DNA from: Bacillota bacterium
Lineage (GTDB): Bacteria > Bacillota > Bacilli > Alicyclobacillales > SLC66
Direction: 5' to 3'
Assembly (NCBI GenBank): GCA_026627345.1
Contig: JAPNUP010000010.1
Span: 39,999 to 103,998 of the forward strand
Length of the DNA stretch: 64,000 nt
Program-made: the position numbers and the translations under genes
In this document: piece by piece, positions 34,507-43,948 of the stretch
Numbering within the stretch: position 1 is the first letter of the stretch
Layout of the letters: every line of letters begins with the position of its first letter
Notes under the pieces: generated by a model
The model's database searches: none
The model's input: only the letters and a program-made list of their open reading frames with translations
Told to the model about the DNA's origin: nothing

Positions 34507-37500
34507 TTGGACGAAACGACCTCGCAAGCGCTATCACCAGGAGGGTTTGACCCTGCCCGATTGTATATGGACACGTGGGCGACGGCTGCCAAAGAGGGCA
34601 TAGGGACAGCGTATGCGGACGATGACGGAGGGCTGCGTTCGCGCGTCTGGTTCACTCTTGCTCGCGGGGCGCTCACGGAAGTGTACTATCCGGATATTGC
34701 TACACCATCCTCGCGGCTTGTGCAACTGGCTGTCACAGACCGGGACACATTTTTTGACCTCGAAATGACGGATACGTCGCAATCCCTGATGCTCCCTGAA
34801 AAAGATGCGCTTGTGTACCGCCAAACGAACGAGGCCCTAAGCGGGCGCTATAGCATAGAAAAGACGTACTGTACAGACCCGGATCGACATGCGCTTGTCC
34901 TGCAGGTCACCATACGTACGCATGTCGGGACAATCGGCGACTATGATTTTGCCTGGTTACTGTATCCATCGATCGGCGGTGCGACAGCCGGGAATCAGGG
35001 CACTGTGATCGATGCGGCAAATGCGACATACGCTCTCGTCTACACGGAAGGTGAAGCACTGGCGACAGGAGCTAGTGTCCCATTACAAGTCTGCCATCTC
35101 AGGGCGAACCAATTGCCAGCGTCGCAAGCAGACTGGGCGCAGCTATGGGAGCATACGAGCGGGGAGTCTGACGTCGCAGACGTTCATGTGCAAGTCGCAC
35201 GGATCTGCTTCGATGAACAGACGCGCACTGCTCAGTCGGCTTCATTCAGTTATGTACTGGCGTTCGCGCAAACGTCTGCGGAGGCGCGAGATACGCTTCA
35301 AGAGACGCTAGCGCAGCCTTTTGAACAGGTCTATACGCGCTATTGCGCTGGTTGGCAAGGTTTCATCAAGCGTTTGCACTTGCCGGAAACGGCTGCAGGC
35401 GTTAGCGAGACGCAGTACTATGTGGCGGCGATGACGCTCAAGGCACATGAGGACAAGTTACATCTAGGTGCCGTGGCTGCATCTTTGTCGATTCCGTGGG
35501 GAGACTCGATTGTCGCACGCGATCCTGGGACAGGCGGCTATCACCTCATTTGGTCGCGCGATTTGTATCAGGTCGCGTCGAGTTTGGCCAGTGTCGGTGA
35601 CGAGACGCTCGCCATCCGCGCACTTCGCTATTTGCAAGACGTTCAGCAACGCGACAATGGCTCGTTTCCGCAAAATACATGGCCGGACGGATCCCCATAC
35701 TGGAGCGGGTTGCAGCTTGATCAAACAGCATTTCCGATCTTGCTCGCTTATATGATCGACAAAGGTGAGATGTTTTGGACGATGGTCAAGCGTGCCGCAG
35801 ATTTCCTAGTGCGACACGGCGCACACAGTCAACAAGAGCGTTGGGAGGAAAATAGCGGCTATTCACCATCTACCCTGGCCGCCGTGATCGCAGGTCTTAC
35901 AGCCGCTGGTGTAATCGCTAAACAACAGGGAGATTTCGGCGCGGCCGCCGTCTATCTAGCCAAAGCCGATGAATGGGCTTTGCATGTGCAAACGTGGACG
36001 GCGGCCGGAGATGGGGCACTCTCGTCACGTCCTTATTACCTGCGAGTCAGTGACACCACAGATCCAAATGATGGTCACTTCGTGGAAATCAAGAATGGGG
36101 GCGGCTGGCACCGCAAAACGGAGATTGTCGATGCGGGTTTCCTGGAGCTTGTGCGCCTTGGCATCAAACCGGCAGACGACCCTGTTATCGTCTCCTCCGT
36201 CGATGTCATTGACGAACACATATTCTGGCAAGGCCCTGAAGGGCATCCGTTTTGGTACCGCTATAACTGCGACGGTTACGGCGAGGCCAGCGACGGTTCC
36301 CCGTATCACGGTTCTGGACAAGGGCATCCGTGGCCGCTGTTATCTGGGGAACGCGGAGAGTACGAGCTGGCGCTAGCAGGTAGTGCAAGACGACACCGTC
36401 CACAACGTCTATTTGGCGTATCCGAGCTGTTGGCGACGATGGCGGCGAGCGCCAATTGCGGCTATATGATTGCCGAGCAGGTGTGGGACGGGGAAGCGAT
36501 CCCCGAACGGCACCTTCAACCTGGCGCCGGGACTGGGTCTGCTACACCGCTGGCGTGGGCAATGGCACAGTACCTGCGTTTGGCAGAAGGTTTGCGCCAA
36601 GGAAGTGTAGTGGATACCCCGGCCGCTGTGTTGGAGCGGTACGTCACCGATCCGCCAGCACAAGGCCCAGAGGTGCGTCTCGATTTGCCAGATGGTCTGG
36701 TCATGCTTGCAGTGGCCAAGTGGCAAATCGTCTTGTCTGGCAGCACGACCCCTGGGGCGACGGTTGCTATTCTGACACACGGGCGCTACTTTCATGCCCA
36801 GGCTGATGCAGCAGGACGCTTCGCTTGTCCGCTGCGGCTTGGGTTGGCTGGCGACAATGCGGTCCAAATCATCGGCTACGATCAAGAGCGTGCGCTCTCA
36901 AGGCACACGATTACCATTGCCTATCGTCCGCGACAGATTTATGCGGTGCGCAATGACAGCCCGGTGGTCACCGGACAAGTCAAATACCATTACCCAACTC
37001 ACCCGGATTTCAAACCAGGAGATTTTTCACTCGCTGCCGTGACGATCTACGCAGACGAAGAAACCGTCTATTTTGAAGTGGAACTCGGACATCTCGATAA
37101 TCCGTGGGGAGGGCCGTCCGGGATCTCCAAGCAAATTATTGACATTTACTTGCAAAATCCGAACGAGTCTGCGACCGGGCAACTCTGGACGAAAGATCTC
37201 GGCGCACGCTTTCGCGACGACGCAGTGTGGCACAAACTCATTCGGGTCAGCGGCAATTGGCATGGGGAAGCACACGTGTATAACAGTGACTGGACATACG
37301 CCGGTCCAATTACGGTGGCGCCAAACTACGAGGCGCGTACGGTCAGTGTAGCGGTTCCTAAAGACGTTCTTGGGGACAGTCCAGGCAAGGGTTGGGGCCT
37401 CATGGTGGTGGTGGCTGGAGAGGCCGGAGGAAAAGCCAGGCCGGTCCGTTCACAAGCGACGGAATGGACGTTTGGCGGGGCTTCAGACGAGCATCACTCC

Positions 37501-37605
37501 TACATCCTTGACTATCTCGTGTCGCCTGAGTTGATGGTTGAAGGAAGCGGGTTTGTGTCTAACGAAGAATTGCCCATGAATCGGCTCACAGGAGTCGAAG
37601 ACTGA
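34507..37605 (+). CDS. GH15 glucoamylase/glucodextranase with DOMON-like C-terminus
   Basis: 1032 residues. An N-terminal beta-sandwich (about 20-280) with YADDDGGLRSRVWFTLARG is typical of bacterial glucoamylases. The (alpha/alpha)6 barrel spans about 300-690, with candidate catalytic acids Glu447 in RWEENSGYSPST and Glu615 in LLSGERGEYEL. The last 230 residues resemble the glucodextranase C-terminal DOMON-like domain (LGHLDNPWGGPSGISKQIID). It releases glucose from alpha-glucans. No signal peptide is seen, suggesting cytoplasmic action. The TTG start with a weak GAGAGTGATGG site is uncertain; ATG 34567 is an alternative. It opens the alpha-glucan gene island. Confidence 0.88.
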   Translation: MDETTSQALSPGGFDPARLYMDTWATAAKEGIGTAYADDDGGLRSRVWFTLARGALTEVYYPDIATPSSRLVQLAVTDRDTFFDLEMTDTSQSLMLPEKDALVYRQTNEALSGRYSIEKTYCTDPDRHALVLQVTIRTHVGTIGDYDFAWLLYPSIGGATAGNQGTVIDAANATYALVYTEGEALATGASVPLQVCHLRANQLPASQADWAQLWEHTSGESDVADVHVQVARICFDEQTRTAQSASFSYVLAFAQTSAEARDTLQETLAQPFEQVYTRYCAGWQGFIKRLHLPETAAGVSETQYYVAAMTLKAHEDKLHLGAVAASLSIPWGDSIVARDPGTGGYHLIWSRDLYQVASSLASVGDETLAIRALRYLQDVQQRDNGSFPQNTWPDGSPYWSGLQLDQTAFPILLAYMIDKGEMFWTMVKRAADFLVRHGAHSQQERWEENSGYSPSTLAAVIAGLTAAGVIAKQQGDFGAAAVYLAKADEWALHVQTWTAAGDGALSSRPYYLRVSDTTDPNDGHFVEIKNGGGWHRKTEIVDAGFLELVRLGIKPADDPVIVSSVDVIDEHIFWQGPEGHPFWYRYNCDGYGEASDGSPYHGSGQGHPWPLLSGERGEYELALAGSARRHRPQRLFGVSELLATMAASANCGYMIAEQVWDGEAIPERHLQPGAGTGSATPLAWAMAQYLRLAEGLRQGSVVDTPAAVLERYVTDPPAQGPEVRLDLPDGLVMLAVAKWQIVLSGSTTPGATVAILTHGRYFHAQADAAGRFACPLRLGLAGDNAVQIIGYDQERALSRHTITIAYRPRQIYAVRNDSPVVTGQVKYHYPTHPDFKPGDFSLAAVTIYADEETVYFEVELGHLDNPWGGPSGISKQIIDIYLQNPNESATGQLWTKDLGARFRDDAVWHKLIRVSGNWHGEAHVYNSDWTYAGPITVAPNYEARTVSVAVPKDVLGDSPGKGWGLMVVVAGEAGGKARPVRSQATEWTFGGASDEHHSYILDYLVSPELMVEGSGFVSNEELPMNRLTGVED

Positions 37606-37757
37606 TTTACATGTCCGAATGATCGGAATATAATGTTAGTAGTTTCGCGGCTTTGTAGCGCATAGAATGAAGGCCGAGCGGCGCTTATGCTTTCATTTGC
37701 GCCGTGGCGCGCCAAGCGCTGCAGCTTTGCCTAGATCCGGCAAGAGGATGTGTGGGT

Positions 37758-38288
37758 ATGGACCCAGATGAGCAGTGGACACGTACTTGGGAGAAAGATC
37801 GCATCGTTGCTTTGTGCCGGGATCCGCAGACGATTTTTGTGTACTGGGAGATGACTGACTGGCGCAAGCGCGTGATCGCCCAACATTTTGGTCAGCCGTT
37901 TGACCGACTCGGCCTATCGCTTAGAGCTTACGATGTCACTGATATTTATTTTACAGGGGAGAATGCGCACTGGGATCGGCTGCAGGCGATCGCTCCGGAA
38001 ACGGATAGCGCGTACATGTACGGTCTCGCCGCTCACCGCGTCTTTGTCGTTGATATCGGGTTGCAGTTGTCCGACGGACACTTCTTCACGCTGCTAAGAT
38101 CGGAACCTGTCGCGACGCCGCCACAGGTGGCTTCCGTAGATACGGGCGCTGTCCGGTTTGGACCCATAGGGGTAGTGACCTCTGAAGTGGCCGCTGCAAG
38201 CGGCAGTGCCGACCTTCGAACAGGTAGTCAGATTCCGTACGAAGACAGCTTTGACGGGTATTCCGTTTCCGAGAGGCCGGTGAACTGA
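37758..38288 (+). CDS. DUF4912 domain-containing protein
   Basis: 176 residues from ATG 37758, preceded by AGAGGATG. The DUF4912 pattern is clear: DRIVALCRDPQTIFVYWEMT, then LSLRAYDVTDIYFTGENAHW and RVFVVDIGLQLSDGHFFTLLRSE. Such proteins often sit next to glycogen or GH57 genes and resemble a carbohydrate-binding or starch-synthase accessory module; the function is unproven. The tail after residue 125 is low complexity. It ends two bases before the GH57-GT4 gene, so the two are coupled. Confidence 0.8.
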   Translation: MDPDEQWTRTWEKDRIVALCRDPQTIFVYWEMTDWRKRVIAQHFGQPFDRLGLSLRAYDVTDIYFTGENAHWDRLQAIAPETDSAYMYGLAAHRVFVVDIGLQLSDGHFFTLLRSEPVATPPQVASVDTGAVRFGPIGVVTSEVAAASGSADLRTGSQIPYEDSFDGYSVSERPVN

Positions 38289-38290
38289 GG

Positions 38291-41089
38291 ATGGCGAAAC
38301 CAGCTTACTTGTCCTTTGTCCTGCATGCGCACCTTCCCTACGTGAAGCATCCGGAAGATCGCCAAGCGCTCGAGCATCGTTGGCTGTTTGAAGCGATCAC
38401 AGAGTGCTACATCCCGCTTTTACAGGAGTTTCTCGCGTTACAAGCCGAAGGCGTGGAATTTTGTGTGACGATCTCCGTTTCCCCTACGCTTGCATCTATG
38501 CTCGCTGACGAATGGTTGCGCGAGCTGTACGAGCAGCATTTGGAAGCGCTGGTTGCGTTGGCGCGACAAGAGACTGAACGCCTTGCGGACGAGCCTGAAC
38601 TCGGTGACGTCGCGCACTTTTACCACGATAGATTTACGAATATTCTGTCGTTTTATCGCGAATACAAGCGAGATTTGCTGAGCGTCTTCAAGACGCTGGC
38701 AGACGCCGGCTGTCTTGAATTGATCACTTGCGGCGCTACGCATGCGTTCTTGCCTTTGGTACACACACCGGAGGCGATGCGCGCGCAAGTGGCAGAAGCG
38801 GTGGCTTCGCATACTCGTTGGACCAACAAGGCGCCACGTGGGTTTTGGTTGCCCGAGTGTGGGTACATACCAGGTATCGATCAGATACTCAGAGAGTATG
38901 GCATCTCCTATTTTTTTGTTGGTCAAACAGCCTTTGACACCGCTTCACCACCGCCTCTTTGGGGTGCTCACTCACCGGTCGTGACCGATCAAGGAGTGGC
39001 TGCTTTTACCTCCGATGTAGCTGCTTCCCGACAGGTGTGGAGCTCGGTGAACGGGTATCCGGGAGACCCGGATTACCGCGAGTATTACCGAGACATTGGC
39101 CACGATCTCGACCTAGAAATCATTGGGCCTTATATTCACCCGGACGGCATTCGCGTGAACACCGGACTGAAATATTACCGCATTACCGGTGAGAACGTGG
39201 AGAAGACCGTGTACCGACGGGACTGGGCACAGGGCAAAGTCGCTTTGCATGCCGAACACTTTGTGTCGCAGCGACGGAGCGAATTGCTCGCCGCACAAGA
39301 GCACATGGGCCGGTCACCGATCGCTGTGGCGGCATTTGACGCGGAACTGTTCGGACACTGGTGGTTTGAGGGTCCACAGTGGCTGGGGCAAGTGCTGCGA
39401 TTAACTGGCCATGATTCCGATCTGCACGCGATTTCGCCAGGCGCCTATCTGGATTTGTACAGCGATTATCAAATTACTGCACTGCCTATGTCGTCATGGG
39501 GGCGTGACGGATATGCCGGCGTGTGGTGCAACGAAACCAACGATTGGATATACCCGGCGTTGCATACGGCAGAAGCGCGCATGACCGAGCTCGCATCGGC
39601 TGTTTCCGCGACACCTGAGACAGCACGCGCCATCAGACAAGCGGCGCGCGAGCTCATGCTTGCGCAAGCTAGCGACTTTGCATTTATCATGGATGGAAAG
39701 ACGACCGTGGACTATGCCGTGCGTCGAACCAAGCGTCATATCCACCAATTCACCATGCTGTACGAAATGGTGCGTAAAAACGCCATTGACGTGTCGTGGC
39801 TGACGCGTGTCGAACAGGCAGACGCGTTACTGCCTGATCTGAACCCGGTCGTTTATGTGAAGGTCGGCCAGCAAAGACAGCCCGCTTTGGCACGTGGTGG
39901 GCTACGCATTTTGATGCTGTCATGGGAGTATCCGCCCCTCATGGTGGGCGGTTTGTCTCGCCACGTGTATGATTTGTCCCGCTTCCTCGCGCAAGCGGGT
40001 TGCGAGGTGCACGTCATGACCACGTTTGGCGGCGTAGGTCTTCACGAGGAAGTGGCAGAAGGCGTGCATATTCATCGTGTGGATGTGATGAAGCCAGACG
40101 GGGGAGAGTTCATTCACTGGACGCTTGCCATGAATCTCGCCATGCTTGACGCCCTGGAAGCGCTCGTGAAGGAGGAAGGTGCGGGCTTTGATGTCGTGCA
40201 CGCACACGACTGGCTAGTCGGGTATGCCGCTCGTGAGTGTAAGGCGCGTTATCAGTGGCCGCTTGTCGCGACCATTCACGCCACAGAGCATGGGCGAAAC
40301 GGTGGCATCTACACGGATTTGCAACGACAGATCAGCGCCATCGAATGGCAGCTTACCTATGATGCCAAGGAAGTGATCGTGTGCAGTTCGTACATGGAGC
40401 GCGAGCTGGTGTCCACATTTGCCCTCCCCGAACAAAAGCAACATGTGATACCCAATGGCGTAGATCCGGCCTTGTTCGAAGCTTCGCGAGAGATCTCGAC
40501 AGGCCGGGCAGGGGCAGAGGCGGATGAGGCGATCATCGTTTTTGTAGGACGCCTCGTGCGTGAAAAAGGCGTACAAACGCTCATCGAAGCGGCACCAACC
40601 ATCCTCGCAGCGTGCCCAAACGCGCGTATCGTGATCATTGGCAAAGGACCGATGACCGCGGATTTGACGCGCCTTGCGCGTGACATAGGTGTCTTGCAGC
40701 ACGTGCATTTCACCGGATTTGTGACGGACGAAGAGCGCAATGACTGGCTGATGCGCGCTAGCGTTGCGGTCTTTCCAAGTCTCTATGAGCCTTTCGGGAT
40801 CGTTGCTCTCGAAGCGATGGCTGTGAACATTCCAGTCGTGGTTTCCGATGTAGGGGGGTTGGCCGACGTGGTGACGCATGGGCACAATGGTTTAAAAGCC
40901 ATTGTCGGGCATGCGGCTTCACTGGCTGAGCAGATTATCGCCTTGCTGCGCGATCCGGTTCAAGCTAAACGCTATGCCTCCGTCGCGAGTGAAGAGTTGG
41001 TGCGCTACGACTGGGCGCGAATCGCTGAGCAAACCATGGCCGTATACGAGCGCGCCTTATCCGATCAGGAGGTGAGCCTCGCTGACTGA
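38291..41089 (+). CDS. GH57 (1,4-alpha-glucan branching type) fused to GT4 glycosyltransferase
   Basis: 932 residues. The N-terminal 530 residues form a GH57 enzyme of the DUF1957 branching type: LSFVLHAHLPYVKHPED, nucleophile Glu189 in FWLPECGYIPG, and the acid Asp350 in AAFDAELFGHWWFEGP. From residue 538 a GT4 transferase follows: LRILMLSWEYPPLMVGGLSR, VVHAHDWLV, IPNGVDPALF, FVGRLVREKGVQTLIEA and EPFGIVALEAMA (E-x7-E). Glycogen/starch synthase-like GT4 enzymes extend alpha-1,4 chains, so one chain could both extend and branch glucan. Starts two bases after DUF4912. The sugar donor is not determined. Confidence 0.9.
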   Translation: MAKPAYLSFVLHAHLPYVKHPEDRQALEHRWLFEAITECYIPLLQEFLALQAEGVEFCVTISVSPTLASMLADEWLRELYEQHLEALVALARQETERLADEPELGDVAHFYHDRFTNILSFYREYKRDLLSVFKTLADAGCLELITCGATHAFLPLVHTPEAMRAQVAEAVASHTRWTNKAPRGFWLPECGYIPGIDQILREYGISYFFVGQTAFDTASPPPLWGAHSPVVTDQGVAAFTSDVAASRQVWSSVNGYPGDPDYREYYRDIGHDLDLEIIGPYIHPDGIRVNTGLKYYRITGENVEKTVYRRDWAQGKVALHAEHFVSQRRSELLAAQEHMGRSPIAVAAFDAELFGHWWFEGPQWLGQVLRLTGHDSDLHAISPGAYLDLYSDYQITALPMSSWGRDGYAGVWCNETNDWIYPALHTAEARMTELASAVSATPETARAIRQAARELMLAQASDFAFIMDGKTTVDYAVRRTKRHIHQFTMLYEMVRKNAIDVSWLTRVEQADALLPDLNPVVYVKVGQQRQPALARGGLRILMLSWEYPPLMVGGLSRHVYDLSRFLAQAGCEVHVMTTFGGVGLHEEVAEGVHIHRVDVMKPDGGEFIHWTLAMNLAMLDALEALVKEEGAGFDVVHAHDWLVGYAARECKARYQWPLVATIHATEHGRNGGIYTDLQRQISAIEWQLTYDAKEVIVCSSYMERELVSTFALPEQKQHVIPNGVDPALFEASREISTGRAGAEADEAIIVFVGRLVREKGVQTLIEAAPTILAACPNARIVIIGKGPMTADLTRLARDIGVLQHVHFTGFVTDEERNDWLMRASVAVFPSLYEPFGIVALEAMAVNIPVVVSDVGGLADVVTHGHNGLKAIVGHAASLAEQIIALLRDPVQAKRYASVASEELVRYDWARIAEQTMAVYERALSDQEVSLAD

Positions 41090-41155
41090 CGCCCGTAGGG
41101 CCAGAGGACTTTCCAGTGCAGGATCTGATCACGCAAGGGCGAAGGGGGATATCAG

Positions 41156-43555
41156 ATGAAAGCTGTCATCATGGCTGGCGGTCGCGGTACGCGCTTGCGC
41201 CCGCTTACTTGTTACGTTCCGAAACCGATGGTTCCGCTGCTCGATCGTCCTTGTATGGAGTATATTGTCGACCTTTTACGTAAACATGGTTTTGACGATA
41301 TCGCTCTCACGGTGCAGTATCTGCCGCAGGTGATTAGCACGCATTTTGGTGATGGCACGGGGTTCGGCGTGAACATTCAGGTTTTTGAGGAGACGGCGCC
41401 ACTTGGCACAGCTGGTAGCGTCAAGAATGCAGAGGCGTTTCTTGACGACACGTTTATTGTGATCAGCGGCGACGGACTCACCGATTTTGATCTCTCAGAC
41501 ATTATCCGTTTTCACAAAGACAAAGGGTCGATGGCGACGGTTGTCATGACCAAGGTAGATGTGCCGCTCGAATACGGCGTGGTCATGACAGAAGAAGATG
41601 GCCGCATCATTCGCTTTCTGGAGAAGCCTAGTTGGAGTGAAGTTTTCAGCGATACGGTGAATACGGGGATCTATGTGTTGGAACCTGAAGTACTCGCGTT
41701 ATTTGACCGTGATCGCGAATTTGATTTTAGCAAAGATCTGTTTCCGTTGATGCTAGACCGTGGTTTACCACTGTATGGGTACGTGGCAGAAGGCTATTGG
41801 TCGGATATCGGTAATCTCGATCAGTACCGCCAGACGCAGTTCGACATGTTGATGGGGCTCGTCGACGTGGATATTCGCGGCACTGAGCGCTATCCACGGG
41901 TCTGGGTCGGAGACGATGTGCAGATCCATGCGAGTGCAGTCATCAAAGGGCCATCGTTTATCGGCCCTGGTGCGAGCATCGGGGCGAATGCACAGATCGG
42001 ACCTTATGCTGTAGTGGGGCACCATACGCAAATTGGCGCTCGTGTCACCATGGAAAGATCCGCTGTCTGGAATGGGAATTTTGTTGGGACATCGACGACG
42101 ATGGCAGGTGCGATGCTTTGTAGCAATATCGCGATTGGCAACGGTGCAGACATTTGCGAAGGTGCGGTGATCGGTGAGAAGACGCGCATCGGCGACTTGG
42201 CGGTGATTCGACCGGGGGTCAAAGTGTGGCCAGAGAAAGTCATCGGTGAGGGGACCATTCAGCAGACCTCACTGATTTGGGGCAGCACTGTCTTTCACAG
42301 TTTGTTTGATGAAGACGGTATCAGCGGGTTGGCCAATATCGAACTGATTCCGGAGATGGTCGGCAAAATCGCTTCTTCGTATGGGTCCAATATCAAAAAA
42401 GGCGCGACTGTATCCGTCTCTTGTGACGAGTATCCGTATTGCGCCATACTCAAGATGTCGGTGATTTCGAGCCTGATGGCGATCGGCCTTCAGGTGCGCG
42501 ACATCGGGGTGACACCGGTTCCAGTGGCTCGCTACGAGATTCGTCGATCGAGTAGTGTAGGCGGCGTGCATATCCGCAGCGTGGACGATGACGGCGACAA
42601 GCGCATAGTGCTTCAGTTTTACGACGGCGAAGGGCTGCCGATCGATAAAGCGACCGAACGCAAAGTCGAGAATGCGTTCATGCAGGAGGACTATACGCGA
42701 CCAGACGCACACGGAATCGGAAAACTTGAGCAAGTAACACACGTGGCCGATCTTTATGTCTATGAAGTGTTGTCGCACGTTCGCGTCGATGTCATTGCCG
42801 CGAAGCACTTCATCGTGTTGCTGCATTGTCAGAGTCAGCCTGTACTTTCAGTCATGCAACCGATTCTTGAGAAGCTGGGTTGTGAAGTCGTCCTGTTGTC
42901 CCCGAACGCATCGGACATCGGCAAGGCGGTGGTGGCCAATAACGCGCACCTCGGCATCTCCCTTGACACGAGCGGACAAAAGTTCCTGTTTTTCTCGGAA
43001 ACAGGCCAGCAGGTCAGTCGCGATGAGCTGTCCATCTTACAGATGCTGATCGCCGTCAAGGAGCGGACGCCAGTGGTGGTTCCGGTCACGGCACCGTCGC
43101 TGATCGAGGAGATGAGTGAGCAAGTTGGCATTCCCGTTGTGCGCACGAAGACTGTTTTGCGGTCGCTTCTTGAAGTTGGGCGGGATAATCCGCTGCAGGT
43201 TCATTACGACGGGTTTTACTCAGTCGTCTCTTTGTTTCAGTTTCTCGCTGAAGAAGCGCTCTCCTTACAGACGATCCTCGATCAGTTGCCGCAGTTTCAT
43301 ATGAAGACAGAGACTGTGGCCTGTCCCGTGCGCGCCAAGGGTCGCGTCATGCGACAGTTGATGGAAGACATTAAAGGACAGCAGCTTGAGCTCATAGATG
43401 GCATTAAAGTGCTGACAGACGATGGTTGGGCGCTCATCATGCCGGACGCTGACAAGGCGATCTTTAAGATCGTTGCGCAAGGCAACACAGAGGGTAAGGT
43501 TGAAGAGATTATTGATCTATACCGGTCGAAAATTTCGCATTATCAGCTCGCTTGA
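41156..43555 (+). CDS. Sugar nucleotidyltransferase fused to a degenerate phosphomannomutase domain
   Basis: 799 residues. Nucleotidyltransferase domain 1-235 (MKAVIMAGGRGTRLRPLT, VPKPMVPLLDRP, ISGDGLTDFD), left-handed beta-helix about 250-370 (hexapeptides such as IGPGASIGANAQIGPYAVVG), then a phosphohexomutase-like region 375-799. The mutase active-site serine motif is replaced by SYGSNIKKGATVS, and the metal loop DGDGDR reads LDTSGQKFLF, so the mutase half is probably inactive. The first half likely makes NDP-glucose or GDP-mannose. GAAGGGGG site upstream. Position after GH57-GT4 suggests it supplies the sugar donor. Confidence 0.85.
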   Translation: MKAVIMAGGRGTRLRPLTCYVPKPMVPLLDRPCMEYIVDLLRKHGFDDIALTVQYLPQVISTHFGDGTGFGVNIQVFEETAPLGTAGSVKNAEAFLDDTFIVISGDGLTDFDLSDIIRFHKDKGSMATVVMTKVDVPLEYGVVMTEEDGRIIRFLEKPSWSEVFSDTVNTGIYVLEPEVLALFDRDREFDFSKDLFPLMLDRGLPLYGYVAEGYWSDIGNLDQYRQTQFDMLMGLVDVDIRGTERYPRVWVGDDVQIHASAVIKGPSFIGPGASIGANAQIGPYAVVGHHTQIGARVTMERSAVWNGNFVGTSTTMAGAMLCSNIAIGNGADICEGAVIGEKTRIGDLAVIRPGVKVWPEKVIGEGTIQQTSLIWGSTVFHSLFDEDGISGLANIELIPEMVGKIASSYGSNIKKGATVSVSCDEYPYCAILKMSVISSLMAIGLQVRDIGVTPVPVARYEIRRSSSVGGVHIRSVDDDGDKRIVLQFYDGEGLPIDKATERKVENAFMQEDYTRPDAHGIGKLEQVTHVADLYVYEVLSHVRVDVIAAKHFIVLLHCQSQPVLSVMQPILEKLGCEVVLLSPNASDIGKAVVANNAHLGISLDTSGQKFLFFSETGQQVSRDELSILQMLIAVKERTPVVVPVTAPSLIEEMSEQVGIPVVRTKTVLRSLLEVGRDNPLQVHYDGFYSVVSLFQFLAEEALSLQTILDQLPQFHMKTETVACPVRAKGRVMRQLMEDIKGQQLELIDGIKVLTDDGWALIMPDADKAIFKIVAQGNTEGKVEEIIDLYRSKISHYQLA

Positions 43556-43597
43556 TCGATCGGCCATGCACGTTACGCGGAAAAGGGGTTAGGGGTT

Positions 43598-43777
43598 ATG
43601 CTGTGTCCACATTGTGGTCCCGAAGGCCACCTGGAGCAAACGGGGTTCAGTCAGGAGTATGAGACGTTTTACTGCAGCAAGTGCAAAATCAATTACGTGG
43701 CTTACGCACTCGGTCACGGTGAGTTTACAGAACCAGTCCCGCAACCACCTAAAAAAGAAGCGAAAGATATTACGTAA
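43598..43777 (+). CDS. Small zinc-ribbon protein
   Basis: 59 residues. MLCPHCG at the N-terminus and FYCSKCKINY near residue 26 give a Cys4 zinc ribbon (CPHC and CSKC), followed by an acidic/proline tail ending in Lys-rich residues. AAAAGGGGTTAGGGG precedes the ATG. It lies 42 bases after the nucleotidyltransferase fusion and before a strong terminator, so it is the last gene of the alpha-glucan operon. No specific function can be given. Confidence 0.7.
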   Translation: MLCPHCGPEGHLEQTGFSQEYETFYCSKCKINYVAYALGHGEFTEPVPQPPKKEAKDIT

Positions 43778-43801
43778 GCGGATTTTCGTACAGCGTTTGC
43801 G

Positions 43802-43840
43802 ACAGCCTCTTCGCACATCGAAGAGGCTGTACGGATTTTT
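43802..43840 (+). terminator. Terminator of the alpha-glucan island
   Basis: 12-pair perfect stem ACAGCCTCTTCG (43802-43813) with CGAAGAGGCTGT (43819-43830), then ACGGATTTTT. Confidence 0.9.
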
Positions 43841-43948
43841 CCACCCGTTTGCCTAGGTGACGCAGGCGGATCGTCCCGTATTTGTAGTAGACTGTGAAAG
43901 ACAAGGTGGTCGAGCAAGAAGTGGACTGCCAAGAGACGAGAAAGAAGG

